Below are positions 61,078-64,000 of a DNA stretch of 64,000 nucleotides, piece by piece; position 1 is the stretch's first letter; each line of letters opens with the position of its first letter. Where the stretch lies: assembly GCF_020523965.1 (NCBI RefSeq), contig NZ_JAJAPX010000002.1, positions 710,006-774,005 of the forward strand, written 5' to 3'. The position numbers and the translations under genes were made by a program. The notes beneath the pieces are model-generated. The model saw only the letters and a list, made by a program, of their open reading frames with translations, had not been told where the DNA came from and searched no databases. The stretch is from Neotamlana sargassicola (GTDB lineage Bacteria; Bacteroidota; Bacteroidia; Flavobacteriales; Flavobacteriaceae).

Positions 61078-61172
61078 AAAAATTAATATGATTTTGTTAA
61101 ATAGCAATTAAACCTATTAAAATAAAAAAACAGAAACTAATTATTAATCTTAAAAACTAAACGTATAGTATT

Positions 61173-62453
61173 ATGAAATTAAAAGGATTGCGCTGGTGGA
61201 TTATTACACTTATCTTTCTAGCAACAGTTATAAATTATATTGATAGAACAGCTTTTGCTTTGCTTTGGCCTGAAATGGGTGAAGATTTAGGAATGGATAA
61301 TTCCGATTATGCCATAATGCTAAATATTTTTATGGCTACTTACGCCATAGGTAAGTTCGCTTCAGGGAAACTTTATGATGTTATAGGTACTCGACTTGGT
61401 TTTACTGTATCAATTGTTGTTTGGTCTGTAGCTTCTGTGTTTCATGCTTTTGCTAGAGGTTTAGTTTCGCTTTCCATTGTTAGAGGTTTATTAGGTTTAG
61501 GAGAAGCTGGTAACTGGCCTGGAGCAGTAAAAAGTAATGGTGAGTGGTTTCCTATAAAAGAACGTGCAACTGCTCAAGGTATTTTTAATGCGGGAGCGTC
61601 TATTGGAAATGTAATAGCTCCATTTGTAATTGTATTTTTATACACACAATTTGGTTGGAAAACCACGTATATTATTTTGGGTGCTGTTGGTTTGCTTTGG
61701 GTAATTCCATGGTTATTTATTAATAAAGCAAAGCCAGAAGATCATACTTGGATAACAGATAAAGAACGTCAATTAATTTTAAACGATAGAATTGATGATG
61801 CCGAAGAAGAAAAGGAAAAACCAAAAGGATTAAGTGTTCAAAAAATATTGAGTCATAAAGAATCCTGGGGTGTTTTATTATGTCGCTTTTTCATTGAGCC
61901 AATATGGTGGTTTTTTGTAGGTTGGATGCCTTTATATCTTGCCGATAGATTTGGATTAAATATAAAAGAAACACAAACGATTTGGATTTCATATTTAATG
62001 GCCGCTGTTGGTAGTATTTTAGGTGGAATGTTTACTGGGGCTTTAATGAAAAAGTATTCGGTAAATATTTCAAGAAAAATAACCATTACAATAGGAGGTA
62101 TTTTAATTTTATTAGGCTTCGTTGGAATCATTACCTTGGTTCGTGAAGATAATTTTATGGCCTTTATTTACCTTGCTGGTTTAGCCTTATTTGGTTTCCA
62201 GTTTGCTATAGGAAATATTCAAACCATTTCAAGTGATTTGTTTAGTGGGCCTTCGGTAGGTACATTAGCAGGATTAGCTGGTACTGTGGCTGCAGTATCA
62301 CCAATGATTATGAACTGGTTTGTAGGTCAAATTACAGAAAGTTCATACACGCCAGCATTCGTTGCAATTTGTGTATCTGTAGTATTGGGCGTATTGTCCA
62401 TTTTCGTGTTCATAAAAAATATAGGACCAGTAAGAAAAACATCAAATTCGTAA
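61173..62453 (+). CDS. MFS transporter, anion:cation symporter (hexuronate ExuT-like)
   Basis: The 426-residue protein has 12 membrane helices. The ACS-family start WWIITLIFLATVINYIDRTAFALLWP and the signature RGLLGLGEAGNWPGAVKSNGEWFP are typical of hexuronate/glucarate transporters. Its place between SusCD and the uronate enzymes suggests it carries alginate-derived unsaturated monomer (DEH) or uronate with a cation across the inner membrane. The exact substrate is inference. Confidence 0.88.
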   Translation: MKLKGLRWWIITLIFLATVINYIDRTAFALLWPEMGEDLGMDNSDYAIMLNIFMATYAIGKFASGKLYDVIGTRLGFTVSIVVWSVASVFHAFARGLVSLSIVRGLLGLGEAGNWPGAVKSNGEWFPIKERATAQGIFNAGASIGNVIAPFVIVFLYTQFGWKTTYIILGAVGLLWVIPWLFINKAKPEDHTWITDKERQLILNDRIDDAEEEKEKPKGLSVQKILSHKESWGVLLCRFFIEPIWWFFVGWMPLYLADRFGLNIKETQTIWISYLMAAVGSILGGMFTGALMKKYSVNISRKITITIGGILILLGFVGIITLVREDNFMAFIYLAGLALFGFQFAIGNIQTISSDLFSGPSVGTLAGLAGTVAAVSPMIMNWFVGQITESSYTPAFVAICVSVVLGVLSIFVFIKNIGPVRKTSNS

Positions 62454-62481
62454 ATATAATTAACATATAAAATAATCAAAA

Positions 62482-63246
62482 ATGAGTGATTCAAACAAAA
62501 AAGTAGCAGTAGTAACTGGAGCAACTGGTGGTATTGGTTTTCAAGTAGCAAAACGTTTAGGACAAGACGGCTACATCGTTATTTTAAACGGAATTGAAGA
62601 TGAAGCAGGAGCAGAGCGTGTTAAGCAATTAACAGCCGAAGGTATTACTGCAGAATATTACGGTTTCGATGTTACTAAAGAAGAAGAAGTAACAGAAAAC
62701 ATCGTAAAAATTGGAGAAAAATACGGAAGAATTGATGCATTAATTAATAATGCAGGTGGATTAGGCGGTCGTTCTAGATTCGAAGAAATGACTACTGAAT
62801 TTTACCGTTTCGTTATGGCTTTAAATTTAGATTCAACTTTTTTCGCATCTAGAGCTGCTATTCCTTACTTAAAGAAAGGAGAAAACGCATCTATTATTAA
62901 CTATACTTCTATTGCAGGATGGAATGCTGGTGGACCTGGAGCAGGTGTTTATGGTACTTCTAAAGCGGCTGTACATGCTATAACTAGAGCTTTAGCAAAA
63001 GATTTAGCTGAATATGGTATTCGTGTGAACGCAGTATCTCCTGGTACTATTGATACAGATTTCCACAAGCAAATTAAATCTACTAAACCAGAAGTATTTG
63101 CTTCTTGGAAAAACAATATTTTATTAGGTAGATTAGGTCAACCTGAAGATGTAGCTTCAGTTGTTTCTTTCTTAGTTAGTGATGCTGCTGCATTCCTTAC
63201 AGCTGAAACAATTCAAGTAGGTGGAGGTCAAGGTTTAGGAATTTAA
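62482..63246 (+). CDS. SDR oxidoreductase, probable DEH reductase
   Basis: The 254-residue classical short-chain dehydrogenase has the cofactor motif TGATGGIGFQVAKRL, NNAGG and serine 142-region YTSIAGW. The catalytic YGTSK (tyrosine and lysine) and VSPGTIDTDF are also present. The same position in other alginate loci is held by the enzyme that reduces 4-deoxy-L-erythro-5-hexoseulose uronate to KDG. A KduD-like role is the alternative. Cofactor preference cannot be settled, though an aspartate or glutamate after strand 2 was not obvious (ILNGIEDEAG). Confidence 0.85.
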   Translation: MSDSNKKVAVVTGATGGIGFQVAKRLGQDGYIVILNGIEDEAGAERVKQLTAEGITAEYYGFDVTKEEEVTENIVKIGEKYGRIDALINNAGGLGGRSRFEEMTTEFYRFVMALNLDSTFFASRAAIPYLKKGENASIINYTSIAGWNAGGPGAGVYGTSKAAVHAITRALAKDLAEYGIRVNAVSPGTIDTDFHKQIKSTKPEVFASWKNNILLGRLGQPEDVASVVSFLVSDAAAFLTAETIQVGGGQGLGI

Positions 63247-63291
63247 TTTTTAAATAACTTTCTAGAAACACAAAACACAAACTATAAATAA

Positions 63292-64000
63292 ATGAGTAAA
63301 GTAGTAACATTTGGGGAGATTATGTTAAGATTAGCCCCACAAGGATTTTTAAGATTTTCGCAAGCGAGTAGTTTCGATGTTGTATACGGAGGAGGCGAAT
63401 CAAACGTAGCAGTTTCTTTGGCGAATTATGGCGTTCCAGTTGATTTTGTAACCCGATTACCAAAAAATGATATTGGAGAATGTGCGATGATGGAAATGCG
63501 TAAGCGCGGCGTAAATGTAGATAAAATTGTATGGGGTGGTGACCGTTTAGGAATCTATTTTCTAGAAACAGGAGCAGTAAGCAGAGGAAGTAAAGTAGTT
63601 TACGACCGAGCCCATTCAGCTATAGCAGAGATTGAATCTGGAATGATTGATTGGGATTCTGTTTTTGAAGGAGTAGAGTGGTTCCACTGGACAGGTATTA
63701 CACCAGCTATTTCTCAAGGAGCTGCCGATGTTTGTTTAGAAGCTGTAAAAGCAGCTAGCGAAAAAGGCATCACAATTTCAACCGATTTAAATTACCGAGC
63801 TAAACTTTGGAAGTACTGTGACGATGCACATAGAGAATCTGTAATGACAGAATTAACATCTTACTGTGATATTGTTTTAGGAAACGAAGAAGATGCCGAA
63901 ATGCATTTCGGAATTAAGCCAGAAGGTATAAGCGTACAAACAGAAGGACACAACGTAAAAGCAGAAGCTTTCTTATCGGTTTGTAAGCAAATGATGGAAA
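63292..64000 (+). CDS. kdgK: 2-keto-3-deoxygluconate kinase, N-terminal part (cut by window end)
   Basis: The frame opens ATG at 63292 and runs off the window, with about 236 residues visible. It is a PfkB/ribokinase-family sugar kinase: VVTFGEIMLRLAP at the start, substrate motif YGGGESNVAVSLANYGV and KdgK-typical ISTDLNYRAKLWKY. It would phosphorylate KDG to KDPG, feeding the Entner-Doudoroff aldolase expected downstream. It is 45 bp behind the SDR gene, in the same operon. Confidence 0.9.
   Translation, partial: MSKVVTFGEIMLRLAPQGFLRFSQASSFDVVYGGGESNVAVSLANYGVPVDFVTRLPKNDIGECAMMEMRKRGVNVDKIVWGGDRLGIYFLETGAVSRGSKVVYDRAHSAIAEIESGMIDWDSVFEGVEWFHWTGITPAISQGAADVCLEAVKAASEKGITISTDLNYRAKLWKYCDDAHRESVMTELTSYCDIVLGNEEDAEMHFGIKPEGISVQTEGHNVKAEAFLSVCKQMME

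Overview
The window looks like chromosome of a marine, alginate-using member of the Flavobacteriaceae (Bacteroidota). Low GC, SusC/SusD pairs, PorP/SprF and type IX sorting domains, bacillithiol synthesis (BshC), DUF3667, DUF1599 and BT_3928-like proteins, TTTG-N19-TAnnTTTG promoters and the lack of clear Shine-Dalgarno sites all fit. The genus cannot be fixed from the sequence alone.

Layout. 1-20 kb is mostly housekeeping and envelope genes: the 3' end of topoisomerase IV subunit A (parC), a GH20-type hexosaminidase with an acetyltransferase, a PorP-SPOR fusion, TerC, a di-haem peroxidase next to a PhoX-like lipoprotein, bshC with a PLP decarboxylase, guaA, a LysM/periplasmic-binding hybrid, and trmL. 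20.2-29.5 kb (minus strand) is ndh followed by a full tryptophan operon, trpL-trpE-trpG-trpD-trpC-trpFB-(GIY-YIG)-trpA. Its leader encodes a 15-residue peptide with three consecutive Trp codons followed by a terminator hairpin, a classic ribosome-mediated attenuator. trpF and trpB are one open frame. The trp intergenic gaps carry related repeats: two 195-bp copies differing at 6 positions, a diverged third copy, four short hairpins and 7-bp tandem arrays. 29.5-42.5 kb holds thioredoxin-family and rhodanese genes, truA, an ABC exporter, cdaA, folP, a DppB-like permease and tpiA. 42.7-48.1 kb is a cassette of secreted proteins (lipoprotein, beta-helix protein, T9SS-sorted repeat protein) followed by a TPR histidine kinase and a LuxR-type response regulator. 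48.2-49.6 kb has prmA, clpS and tRNA-Arg(ACG).

49.6-64 kb is carbohydrate catabolism. xylA-xylB and a GntR/LacI-hybrid regulator run on the minus strand. Divergent from them is an alginate utilisation locus: PL6 lyase, SusC, SusD, MFS uronate transporter, SDR reductase and KDG kinase (cut by the window end). Together these would cut alginate at the surface, import oligomers through SusCD, move unsaturated uronate across the inner membrane, reduce DEH to KDG and phosphorylate it to KDPG. PL6 and susC have near-identical promoter/operator layouts with a TTGGTTTACCAA-type palindrome at the transcription start. The cognate regulator is not in this window.

The most notable finds are the trp attenuator, the trpF-trpB fusion, the repeats lodged in the trp operon, and the shared alginate operator.
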